DNA from: Psococerastis gibbosa
Taxonomy: Eukaryota; Arthropoda; Insecta; Psocodea; Psocidae
Length of the DNA: 64,000 bases
Assembly: GCA_963971405.1 (NCBI GenBank)
Contig: OZ020487.1
Span: 34,705,371 to 34,769,370 of the forward strand
Direction of reading: 5' to 3'
Made by a program: the position numbers and the translations under genes
The notes under the pieces: model-generated
What the model was told of the DNA's origin: nothing
Database searches by the model: none
The model's input: the letters and a program-made list of their open reading frames with translations, nothing else
Shown here: in pieces, positions 44,026 to 54,240 of the stretch
Numbering within the stretch: position 1 is the first letter of the stretch
Layout of the letters: each line of letters starts with the position of its first letter

Positions 44026-44412
44026 TGTAGCTAGTCGAAGGAAGATGCAATTGAATAGGCAGTGTAGACTTGAATTGGTTTGTATTGCAGTGCTTCGACT
44101 CAAGTTAGAGTAATTTAACACACAGTGATTACAATATGAGCTGTGAGACGAGAACGATACATGCTTACAATTAATATTGAATTTGATCCAGCCTGCTTCC
44201 ATATAGAAAAACCAACTCTGTGTCCACAGCTAAAGGAGCTGATGAGACACAGAGGGTAGATTAAAGATATTATTGAATAAGAGAAATAAATACGTAAAAG
44301 GAAGATTGAGGAATATTGAATTATCTGAATGTGAACAGCGCCATCTACCGGGAAAAAGGTGAAGCTGGAAGCCGGCTGGTTATTACACATGTGGGACTAA
44401 GTGGTCCCCACA
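44026..44412 (-). repeat. 5' LTR (387 bp), promoter-bearing
   Basis: It is identical by eye to 39282-39668. As the upstream LTR it should drive the transcript toward lower coordinates. No unambiguous TATA box could be assigned. The target duplication AATG follows at 44413-44416. Confidence 0.97.
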
Positions 44413-44591
44413 AATGTATACCTGGGTATTATCATTCTGTAATTCAGTGTAATTAATTACGCTATTCAAGCTACAGTATCCAATACATTACAATAAAATA
44501 AAGTTGTTTCTCCGGCTGATCTCTGTTTATTTAGAAATAGAAAAAATTAAATTACTCGTGACGTCTTCTTGGTATTTTATTTTAATCACCA
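44413..44591. other. Right flank of the retrotransposon
   Basis: The first four bases are the duplicated target AATG. The rest is AT-rich, and 44540-44590 is homologous (inverted) to sequence just right of the palindrome at 53601-53640. Confidence 0.5.
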
Positions 44592-44873
44592 AAACTTAGT
44601 ATTTTATCATAACTTGTTACAATAACTATATAATTAGAATTAGTAAAACCCAACTAATAATTATTAAAAAATTAACTCTGTCTACGAAACGCACTGGTGT
44701 TAGTGCAAAACCCAGAGTTCTTTCGGCAAGAACTGCCATCTATACAGAAACCCACTAGCTCATTTACACCTTATCAGCGATTTGAGACTTGCTCAACTAT
44801 GCAAACTATTTGGGGTTTACTAATTCTAGATATATTTAAATGTTATAACAAGTTTTGATAAAATACTAAGTTT
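44592..44873. mobile_element. MITE-like element (282 bp), parent of the 53131 palindrome arms
   Basis: Ends AAACTTAGTATTTTATCA and, inverted, the same from the right make a terminal repeat of about 30 bp. The left ~210 bp (…TTTCGGCAAGAACTGCCATCT, then GACTTGCTCAAC) is the sequence found twice, head to head, at 53131-53600. No transposase. Confidence 0.75.
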
Positions 44874-45839
44874 CTGTTTTTGGTTGTTTATAAATCTGTT
44901 TATTTATAGGTGGAAGGACAGCCTGCAACTTATTCCTACATATTTTAGGGGAGCTACAGCTTACAATATTACATTCTGCAGCAAATTCTACTATTGTATA
45001 CAGTAGTGTTGTACAATACACTATTTGGGTCGCTCATGAATGTCTTGGAGATGAGAAACAAGAAAGCATGGATGGCATTAATGAATATAAACGAGACCGT
45101 GGAGAGGATGCTTAACGAGGGTGTCAATATCACAAGGGAAAATCATTTGTTTTAATTACAAATTTTTGGAATCCCTCGTGAGCTTATTCATTAAAACATT
45201 TTGTTTCCTCTTAAATGCTTGCACTAACCTCAAATTGTACTACCCTTTCTAGTAGAATACAGTAAGTATTTATCATATTTTAGTTTATGCCGTAGCTGCA
45301 GGCATCTTGGCCACATCGAAATAATACAGGCTTAGAATTATGTAAGTACGTATATGTAGGTGTCCTGTGGGTTCTCTCCGTGGTCTGAAACTTGGCCATA
45401 TACTACAACTACTACTGGAATCTACATTGATTCTTCAGCGTCAATGTTATCTTGCCAAAATATACTATCTAGGTACACTATTATACTGTATTATATATAT
45501 ATAATTATATATAAAATATTATTATATAATATAATATTATATATTGTATTGTAGTTAAATAAGAATATAGCCTACTAAATAACTAAACTAGCTATATTCT
45601 ACTTGAACATTTTGGAGCTGTACGAAATCTTTAATACCAGCTCTCCCTTTGATCCACTAATAGGGTATTACAAATATGTAATCCGCTGAACATATTTCAA
45701 ATAATCAATTTATGTACCATCTGTTTTGCCGCAAAGCTACGACTATTGTTCTGCGGTGTATAGCACCACACAAAATATTGTTATCTTTCTCTTCGGCTCT
45801 GATTTTAATACGTCTACGAAAGTTCATGCATAGTCTTTT
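44874..45839. other. Non-coding stretch
   Basis: TATATA-rich repeats lie at 45485-45550. No domains recognised. Confidence 0.4.
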
Positions 45840-46150
45840 TATTCAGAGGTCACAATCTCAAAGATTGATTGGCAGCATCTCCCTCCATACAATCCACCAG
45901 CTCTGTCGGTTTTTCGCCTTCTCCTTTAGCTCTTGGTACGTTCGAGCTCTTGCGTCCTCTTTCGGTTGATCCATGAATTTCTTCTTTGGCTGGTTCCTTC
46001 CACTGTGTCCACAATTGTGCTGTGCACCAGATTTTCTCAGGTCTCTCTTCTTCAATAGCCGTCACTCGTCACTCCAGGTGATCCGTAGCACCCTTCTCTA
46101 ACACCACATTTCAAACGCTTTAAGCCTCTTCAGTTCGTTATCTTACATAC
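45840..46150 (-). pseudogene. LINE remnant (C-terminal tail), frameshifted
   Basis: On the minus strand, near 46150-46075, one frame reads LKRLKAFEMWCWRRVLRITW, the conserved block after reverse transcriptase in a large animal LINE group. In another frame (46055-45858) RTYQELKEKAKNRQSWW resembles the final AK.R..W motif. Stops and shifts separate them. Confidence 0.7.
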
Positions 46151-46607
46151 ATCTTATCATACATAGTAGAAGCCTATAAGACAACGTCATGACTCAGTAG
46201 AACAGAGGCAATTTTGATATCTCAAACATAACCAGATGTAATTAAACGGAGAAAAGCTGTAGAGGGCGTGGAAGTCACGTAGAGTCATGTAAGCAGCGCC
46301 AGAATAAGGCCTGCGCCTGATAACGGGTGAAATATATCATCCAGAGATAGCGGCGAATAACTCAGATTCACTGCGGATTAGGACACCCTCCCACCCCTTC
46401 CTCGGCCTTATCTCACCATCTCCAACAATTAAATCTGCAATGCAGAACATGGCTCGTTGTCCTAACGTCTTTTTATTGTAGCTACATTTATATGTTGCGG
46501 GTAATTATTAATTTAAGAAAAGGCGTACGAGAGGTAATTAGTTTTAAAGGGTAATAATATATTAATATACAGTATATTACATAATATTTATATATATTTA
46601 AGTGTCT
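46151..46607. other. Non-coding stretch
   Basis: Nothing recognised. TATA-rich sequence lies near 46555-46600. Confidence 0.4.
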
Positions 46608-46780
46608 TCGGTGGCAAGGTAGCGTGCTTGTACTTGTCCGAGTCTCTACACACCTTGCGGTCGGAGACGTGTCGTAACTCGACACAAGTACCTATTAGAT
46701 GACTTAGTGAGGCCATTGAAGAGGTTAATCGGATTCATTCATTAAATTGTTTGTCCGCGATTTAACCTTAAAAAAAAGAC
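46608..46780 (+). mobile_element. SINE-like repeat (family C)
   Basis: GGTGGCAAGGTAGCGTGCTTG, ACCTTGCGGTCGGAGACGTG and TTGTCCGCGATTTAACC match 32440-32600, with an A-rich end. The opening TGGCAAGGTAGCG resembles box A of a tRNA promoter. Confidence 0.65.
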
Positions 46781-46849
46781 TGCGTCTTATCATAAGCTAC
46801 GTATGGCTGATAGCGGGCAAACGTGGGTGGCAGTAGTCAAATCAACGTG

Positions 46850-47145
46850 AAGAAAATGTTACCTGGTTAGTAGGGTTACAAACGTAATAAAATATCAGAA
46901 AATGGAAACAAGCCAGGTGGTCAACAAGCGGGACATACAACAGAATTGCAGGCGCAGTACGTTCTGCGCACATGACCTTGGGTCCCTGAGTATCGAGTGG
47001 TCCCGGCAGAAGAACATTCTGATGGTTGAAAAACCTGAGGTAGTGGTTCGGAAGGAGTGCGACTTCCCTTTTCAGAGCAGCAGTCTCCAAGGTGCAAATA
47101 GCCATGATGATTGACAATCATCGATAGAAGAAGAAGAATATTATT
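46850..47145 (+). pseudogene. LINE remnant (GHVMR group, last part)
   Basis: A plus frame carries ILMVEKPEVVVRKECDFPFQ and ends near 47114. In the sister copies at 38090 and 62800 the same DNA reads SWLKNLRQ.FG...LFRAA in another frame. It is followed by GATAGAAGAAGAAGAA, a GAA-rich tail like that at 38236. It is 5'-truncated and frameshifted. Confidence 0.65.
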
Positions 47146-49249
47146 TACTATGTATTGATACTATTCCACGATGACTTTGCTAATTAATGATTCTTTATCT
47201 TTTTATTTTATTCTGTTAGAACACAAGCTACCAGTTTCACCGCATGATTCCAAAGAATATCACTAGGGTTTTCCAACTTGCAAGGTCTCAGAAATTCAAG
47301 TCTTATGATGATTGTAACATGTAGGCCTACATGCACTTTAAATTTTATTTTACCAATCATAAACATACTTTAGCTTATCAGCTTCTCTACAGTGAGTAAC
47401 ATAAAAACCGACAAAGCAAAAAACAAAAACAAACGACAAGCAAAACCTCGTGCTGTGATTGCGTTTAAATCTCGGTACATATAATGAAGTCCAAAGATGG
47501 AGTTTTAGAATAATTAAAAAACCGAACAATGGGTACCCCTTGTTTGCTGAACTGACCAGGGGGGAGGGGTCTAACCCCCAAAGGCTTCAAGCTTTACCTT
47601 CCAAGACACACAGAATTTTTTAATCAATTCTGTGAATGGAGACAGCCGATTGCTGGGAAATGAGAGCTGGGATTTGAGGTTTTTGTGAGGCCAGTGCTCC
47701 CCAATCTTTCGGGATTTTGAAGCTCTTTGTTATCAGCTGACGTTTTTGCCACAGTACCTATATTCTATCTATCTACTCAGAGATTGAATTGGGCCTTCGT
47801 GAAATTCCATATTGTTTCATTATCATAAAATGATTGAAAAGTAGAGTTAATTATATTAAAAGTTTGACACTTAAGGCCCACCATCACGTCACCTATATAT
47901 AGAGCCTTGGTAATTGAAATCTTAATGATAATTTATGGCGCCGTCATGCACAGGAATAAGATAAAACATAAAACAACGAAAGTTCGACCATCACATAGCT
48001 TTCCTTTACTGAAATGAAATGAAATGAAATGAAATGAAAAAACGACTTTATTGCAAATAAAACAAAAGGCGAACAATAAGACTATATAGTCTTGTTTTCA
48101 TGCTAACCTTAAAACTAAAACATTGTATTATAGATGAATTAAAATTAAATGGAGAGAAAAAAAGAAGAAGAGAGGAAACATTCATTAAATTTTTTGTTCG
48201 AGATTAACCTTTTTCCAAAAAAACATTTTGAAGTATAAGCTGAGGACGTTTCTTATTGCACAAAACAAAGCAGCTAGCAGGTAGCAGCTAGTGCAGTAAC
48301 ATAAGTTATTTTCAAGATTATATATTGACTTACTTGACTTATGATGGCGCGTTCAGCCCTGGGGAACTTCTGGCTTCACACACAATTCGCCCTCCATCTC
48401 GCCCGATCCCCAGCGACGATCTGCCAATCCAAGAGCCCTAAGTTTACTGCCTTGAGGTTTATAGATTATATATTATATTATATATTATATGTTGCGTATT
48501 TATTTTCATTCATCCACGACCACAACTACGTAATTGTCAGGGAACGACGTAAATCCCTAAATATGCATCAATTTCAAAGAAACAGACATTAAAACTAACA
48601 TTGCTTATCCTTCTGGTTTCTTTAAAAAGATAAGATACGAATACGATAATAAGTATACTTTACTTTTGAAATTGCTCAATCAAAACGCCATCAAGTCATC
48701 GGCTGTGCGGGAGATTTCATCATCAAGTTAATAAACAATTATCAGCTTAGTATCTTATTAAAAGCCACATTACCATTTTTATTACTTATTTTTCTCATTT
48801 TTTTCCTCTCCAAGATTTTTTTCTTGAGATAATAAACTTTGAAACTTCGTCAGTTTTATTATTGATATCCTGAGTGATTAATTAATGTGATGGGGTTTAT
48901 TTCAAGAAGGGGTTCGTTGCTAATGACATTTTTCATACTTTATTAACATTTCTTCTTTTTAATTGCTTTGTGAAACCAAATACAGTAGTAGTAGTATTTG
49001 TTGCTGCTGTTGTTGTTTAGGGGTTCAGGGACCCAGTCCGCTAGTTGGACCCATAAGTCCGCTTTGCCCTTCTACTGCAATTTGATCACATTGCTGAATT
49101 TTAGAAGCTCCCGTGGGCTGAGGTTCAATAGACATTCTGCACCGGCCACCGCAAACTCCAAGTAGTAGTAGTAGTAGTGTTCGTCGGGTTAATAACGACT
49201 TTGGCCTCATATTTGGGCCCATAGAGCGACCCCGACTTGACTGTCTTAC
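47146..49249. other. Non-coding stretch with retroelement tails
   Basis: At 47975-48003 there is a short end of the R repeat (GACCATCACATAGCTTTCC), directly followed by GAAAT repeats (48005-48044), the reverse of the ATTTC tail. At 48180-48235 lies a partial SINE-C 3' end. No genes recognised. Confidence 0.5.
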
Positions 49250-49420
49250 ACCAGCCCATAGGACAGTGGACCTCATGATAAAAGTGGATTCCGAACCACT
49301 TGGGAAACACAGTGAAGTCACACGATCAGTTCGGAGGTGACCAGGACAAGTCCTACCATGATTCCCCACCGGCACTGTGCACACGACCAAGTTATCTGCA
49401 GCTTTGAACCAGTTGGATCC
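49250..49420 (-). repeat. Interspersed repeat 'D'
   Basis: It matches 20659-20840 closely (CACACGATCAGTTCGGAGGTG, CACTGTGCACACGACCAA on the plus strand). The overlapping 157-codon frame at 49025-49498 is a by-product. TAG microsatellite lies just outside at 49161-49177. Confidence 0.65.
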
Positions 49421-49698
49421 AACTTGGTACGGCGGCCGGTGCAAATTCCAAGTGAACGTGATCGTCAAATTGCTGGACAGTCTGCTAGTATGTGCCATCC
49501 TGTTTCGTTTTCTCTTTCACAATAGCGACACTCAGGATTAATCCAAATACAATACATGATATGCTGGCACAGGAAACTATAGGAAGCTATATACTGGAGG
49601 CAAATCATATGAAGACGATAGCATGGTAACCACTATGCACTGAAGTGAATTCAATTTATCGACAGTGAGGACTTCTAGGATCGTGTTATAACCTTATT

Positions 49699-50508
49699 GC
49701 TTTCCAATTTATACATAGTATAAGGAAAGCTTTGTGATGGTCCAAATTTTCAATTCCGAGATTTAAAACGGATTTACACGTTTTGAGGTCCCAGGAACCA
49801 AAATAAGTGGTTTTTACGAAATGTCTGTCTGTCTGTCGCTGTTCATCGATTTCCGGGCAAACTATTCAGTCGATTTTGATGAAATTTAGCATGTAGGTTC
49901 ACAAAAATCATACCTCGAGTCTATATTTTTTATTTTGGGCTAACTTAATTTGGGGGGGTTTTCTCTTCAAAAAACTACAATAAAACGCATAAAAAAGTAT
50001 TTCTCGAAAACAGCTCCAACGATTTCTTTTTAATTCACATATACTGTAGTCGTTATTAATGTTAACAAAATGCGGGGGGTGGCTTGCCCCTTGATAATTT
50101 GCTTCTGGGGGTAAAAAAATAAAAATAACTAAATTTTAATGAAAAATGACTAGAAAATAATTTTTCTGCGAAACCTTTCTATCGATGATTTCTACCTTCA
50201 GGCATGTTTTAGGTGATAAATTGAGTAACGAAACCGGACAGGTGGCTTTCCAAAAAACTATTTGGTTTTGTGGAAAAAAATGTTTTTGAAAAAATGATAG
50301 AAAATTCACGCTCAAATGCATTGCGTGCCCTGCCATTATTGCTGTGTAGCAATGTGTTGGTCTGACCTATCTAGAATTTACCTCACCTCCAGCCCAGATG
50401 TCCGAAATTTAACTATAGGAAAATTAGTTACCATGAAATTACTCATTTTCTCTATCTACTAATTTAGAAATTGGAAAGCATGTTCGAGTAAACTCGGACC
50501 GGTTCTTT
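49699..50508 (+). repeat. Full-length copy of the ~850-bp 'R' repeat family
   Basis: It is parallel to 24493-25343 from GCTTTCCAATTTATAC to GGACCGGTTCTTT. The CTGT microsatellite has shrunk to a few units near 49823, and the C/G-run near the right end is lost, which accounts for the shorter length. Confidence 0.85.
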
Positions 50509-51742
50509 TAATATCATTATTATTGTTGAAGGGCTTCTTATGGATGCAAGTCTACATGTAGTGTGGCCCTTTGAAACTCACCCTGCCAACGACTCCAGCG
50601 GTTTTCAGACGTTACAGGTATTGCTCCCAAATAAATGTCAAACCATTGGGAAACTGGTTCAAACACTCCTTGATGTCAACCCACACCCAGTGGGGGATTT
50701 ACCAATGGACAACTGAGGCAAATGCCTACACCCGCGCGGGCGTACAATAAAGATTTTGATTTTTTAGTGCATATATTACCTAAAAAAAAATAGAATAATG
50801 ATCACATTTTAAGGAATAATTTTTCAAATTTAGCTCGCGCGCATTTATGTTCACCTGGTGTCGATGTAAACAATGGGCCTCTGAAGTCTGAAGTTACCCC
50901 CCCCCCCCCCTCCGTCACTATACATACTATAATTATTAATGTCCGTAGTTCCTATATTATATCCGCACAAAGCCAAATCCGCACCTGCCTACACCGACTA
51001 CAAGTTCAAGCAAACAAGCTCAGGCATGCTTATAGTTACAGACATTGTATAATGCATTGGCCCGACGTAATCATGTATGGAAATGAGTCCTTTAGAACCG
51101 TAAGTTGTGGTACTATCGAGTTTATTACATTTCTGGTCTTGTTTTAATTCAACTCCACATTTACACAAATATGTGAGATATACTACAATATATTGCCAAT
51201 ACGTTCTGAGCTCCTGACAATATGAACTGAGAACTTATAAATTTCATCTCGAAAGAAATTAAAAAAATCTTTAAACACGCATTTAAGGCGCTAACATTAT
51301 AAAAAATAAAGAATCCCTTTAAGAGTGCCAGCAATCTTTCCTCCCTCAAATCACAAACTTGCTCTAAAAGCTACACAAAAAGCATGAAAATAAATTATGA
51401 TAATTCTGCGTCCGTTTAAGTCAAAAGTCGGCAATAAATTGGGCGAAGCCATTCGGCCACGTCTGGATCACGCGTGGTGTCACTCGCGCCCTGTGTTAGG
51501 CAGCTGGGGGAGTTTTTTACAAGGAAATTTGTAGACCAGAGCTTTTACACTAATAAAAAACCACCCCCTTGTTTCACATTATCACCATGTGAATTGCTCC
51601 CTTTTTATTTTAGTTTCCGTGAAAATAGGAAAGACGTTTTCAAGTGCTATGTGATTGAGTTTACTTTAAGCGTTGTTTCCATTGGCCATTGTATCTATTG
51701 TAGATATTATATAATATGTATGGCGTGGTAGGGTCAGTTTTA
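50509..51742. other. Non-coding stretch, possible hAT remnant
   Basis: CAGTGGGGGATTTACC at 50688 looks like a hAT left end, and CCTCCGTCACTA ending at 50920 might be the right end after a C-run, but the flanks match poorly (4 of 8). Otherwise nothing recognised. Confidence 0.35.
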
Positions 51743-51769
51743 TAAATAAATAAATAAATAAATAAATAA
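51743..51769. repeat. (AAAT)n microsatellite
   Basis: Seven or so AAAT units immediately precede the SINE copy on the right. Confidence 0.8.
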
Positions 51770-51773
51770 GGAC

Positions 51774-51972
51774 TTTTTTTGTTCTATTACTAAGCCAACC
51801 TAGCGGAGTTAGGGCTATAAAGCCCTCTCTTACACTCAACTAAGAAAGCCCGGGACCGCCTGCTTTACATGCCCTCCGAAGCATGGCCAGAAAATGTAGG
51901 AAGTGTAGAACTCGAACCAACAACCTTTCGGGTGAAAGTCAGAGTCCGTACCACCACTCTACATGTCCTGAT
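51774..51972 (-). mobile_element. tRNA-derived SINE family A, near-complete copy
   Basis: On the minus strand a tRNA-like head (GTAGAGTGGTGGTACGGACTC as box A region, GGTTCGAGTTC as box B at 51908-51918) is followed by the body: TACATTTTCTGGCCATGCTTC, GCATGTAAAGCAGGCGGTCC, GTGTAAGAGAGGGCTTTATAG, TTGGCTTAGTAATAGAAC and an A-rich end. Box spacing fits an internal Pol III promoter. It is the best copy for a consensus. Confidence 0.85.
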
Positions 51973-53130
51973 GATTTTATGCATTATGCCTTCGGCGATC
52001 TTCGCGCCGTTGACTGCGAGTCAGGGACAATTGCCATAGCTGCAAGAGGCACCCAGAAGAGTATTTTCTAAGGTTTTTATGTAATTAATTGTAATACTAA
52101 AAACCAGAAATACCTGTACACAAATGGTTACAACTTACAAGTAGGCATACATTTAGTTTTCCATCATGATTCAAATATAAAACAGCATCTCACTAAACGT
52201 AATTATCAATAACCTGTAGGGTTCCCAGCTCCCACAGTATTTCCTCCTTTTCTTACATAAATTTTAAAAAATTAAAATTTATTTATAAAGCTCAGCACTA
52301 TCAAAATACCACGGCTTATCTATGGTCTGAACGTCTGGAGTGCGTTTTGATAGGACGCTGGTTAGCTTGGTTATCGGGTTCCACGAGTGCCAATTTAACT
52401 TGATACAGCACACTTAACTATAGTAGTATAGGGATAACTAGATAACACGAACATTGTGAAGATCCTTAAAATATGTTAACAATTGAATTGTATATGTAAT
52501 GCAATGTATATAATTGCTTGTATAGTACCTATTCAATGGCATTAAAAATGTACGGTGCATAAACCGTTGGAATAATGATTCTTTTAAATCCGAGACGACT
52601 GGAAGAGTGTTGTTGAGCAGAACATCAAGGGCTGTAGGGCGAGAAGAAGAAGAAGAAGAAGAAAAAGTGGAGGATACGATATTATTATTGGTCAGAATCA
52701 ATTTACCGGTACTGGTTTTTAATTTGCACCTGTGGCAGACATAGACACTGGAACAGCTCCAATCATTCAAGACAGGACGCATTGTCGGGGAAGCAAAGAT
52801 CCCGAACTATCGGGGCATGGGAACGGGAAACGAAGGGTGAAATCATGGAACCTCGTCCCTAGAGTGTAGGGCAAATAAGTGAAAAGAGGAATTAAAACGG
52901 CGCTGCAAATGCGGAAGCGCAGTTGTTTCCCATCAACTCAAGGTTTTTGGGGGCTCCATTTGGGGGTCCATGTTCCCACGGGGAGCTCCTCTTACCCCTT
53001 GTCTTTCCAATACAATTTTTAGGCGCGGCCTGAATATTGCTGCTTTTGCTTATAATAAAATTGAAATATTCTTGATTTGAAATCATACAAGCGGCTAATA
53101 TGCCGTGGTAATCACGTGTATCTGTATACT
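51973..53130. other. Non-coding stretch with a half MITE and a GAA microsatellite
   Basis: 52354-52465 matches the right half of the element at 6669-7161 (GACGCTGGTTAGCTTGGTTAT ... CATTGTGAAGATCC). GAA repeats lie at 52645-52665. The 114-codon frame on the minus strand (52438-52782) shows no domain. Confidence 0.45.
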
Positions 53131-53600
53131 TAAACAAAAAATAACAAAAACTTAGAGTTGTAGAAAAACTTGTTATAACAACCCGAATTAGTAAAACCCA
53201 AATAATCGTTAAGAAATTAACTTTGTCTAAGAAACCCACTTGTGTTAGTATAAAACCCTGAGCGCTTTCGGCAAGAACTGCCATCTACAGAGGGAAACCC
53301 ACTAGCACAGTTACACCTTATCTGCGATTTGAGACTTGCTCAACTCGAGGAGAAGATGCAAATCATCTCATGCATCTTCTCCTCGAGTTGAGCAAGTCTA
53401 AAATCGCAGATAAGGTGTAACTGTGCTAGTGGGTTTCCCTCTGTAGATGGCAGTTCTTGCCGAAAGCGCTCAGGGTTTTATACTAACACAAGTGGGTTTC
53501 TTAGACAAAGTTAATTTCTTAACGATTATTTGGGTTTTAATAATTCGGGTTGTTATAACAAGTTTTTCTAAAACTCTAAGTTTTTGTTATTTTTTGTTTA
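53131..53600. repeat. Near-perfect 470-bp palindrome
   Basis: Two 230-bp arms, 53131-53360 and 53371-53600, are inverted copies with about three mismatches by eye, separated by a 10-bp spacer (AATCATCTCA). Each arm equals the left part of the MITE at 44592 plus an inner extension CTCGAGGAGAAGATGCA. The frames on both strands that start MAVLAESAQGF are mirror images of the arms, not genes. Confidence 0.95.
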
Positions 53601-53644
53601 TTAAAATGAAATGCCATGAAGTCACGAGTAATCTAATTATTTAT

Positions 53645-54240
53645 ATCTGTATACTTGGTTAAGTCATGCTTTCGCCTGTTTTATTGCGTCAATGGTATAA
53701 GCTTGCCTCAGCTTGTCCATTATCGCTTGCAGCCGGTGTAAGTTGACATCGAGAACGGATACCAGTTTGCCAATGACCAGTTTGCCAATTACCAAAAATT
53801 CATGCGGAAACAATACAAATAATGTCCGAAACCCATGAGGTCGTTGCAGGCACGTAGCGAGGAATTTCGGAAGGGGGGGTTCAATGTTTTTTTAAATCCA
53901 AAACCTTATATGTGGTAAATCGGTGCAAAATTAAAACTTGGGTCCTGGGAGGATATATATAGTAATAATACTATATATATATATATCTGTATAGGCACTC
54001 GTACTGTTGTACGGTACTTACAATTGTATTTCCTAAATATTACTGTAAAGTTTTGAAACTACAGGAACTCAGGATGGAGGGCACCCTGTTGCGTGGGTGA
54101 CTACAGGAAGGGGGCCACCCTGTTAATTGGGTGACCACAAGAAGGGGGGTTTGAACCCCCCAAACCCTCCGCATCGCTACGTGCCTGGGTCGTTGGCATT
54201 GGATAAGGGACCTATGAGTCACATAAGTAGACTTGGATCC
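53645..54240 (+). repeat. Interspersed repeat 'G', interrupted by a hAT element
   Basis: 53645-53846 and 54188-54240 together align with 11164-11360. Inside, ACCAGTTTGCCAAT is tandemly doubled at 53762-53790. The repeat is split at GGTCGTTG by the element at 53847. Confidence 0.8.
53847..54187. mobile_element. hAT-type nonautonomous element (341 bp), nested
   Basis: Ends CAGGCACGTAGCGA are a perfect 14-bp terminal repeat. The exact 8-bp duplication GGTCGTTG is at 53839-53846 and 54188-54195. The empty target is preserved in the repeat copy at about 11327-11334. It has a G-run near 53872 and opposed G/C-runs at the right end. No transposase. Confidence 0.96.

Larger units (their letters stand above)
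39282..44412 (-). mobile_element. Complete Ty3/gypsy LTR retrotransposon, CsRn1-like
   Basis: The 5131-bp element has 387-bp LTRs that look identical base for base, TG...CA ends, a 4-bp target duplication, a tRNA-Trp-type primer site, a repeat-rich leader, gag, pol in the -1 frame and a polypurine tract. Three traits place it in the CsRn1 clade known from flukes and insects: the Gag C-x2-H-x9-C-x3-C motif, the tRNA-Trp primer, and domain order protease-RT-RNase H-integrase without envelope or chromodomain. No stop or frameshift breaks the coding region beyond the expected gag-pol shift. This points to recent insertion and possible activity. Confidence 0.96.

Noticed and set aside
43692-44030. 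Plus-strand frame rich in WNW/ELELAG inside the retrotransposon
   Set aside because: It is the antisense of the leader minisatellite, opposite to gag.
39282-44412. Endogenous retrovirus with an envelope gene
   Set aside because: The pol stop lies within the polypurine tract next to the 3' LTR, leaving no room for an envelope gene, so it is a plain LTR retrotransposon.
50688-50920. Possible hAT element starting CAGTGGGGGATT
   Set aside because: The proposed right end is weak and the flanks match at only 4 of 8 positions.
53447-53662. Two frames starting MAVLAESAQGFILTQVGF on opposite strands
   Set aside because: They are mirror images produced by the palindrome arms, and the homologous MITE at 44592 does not preserve the frame.
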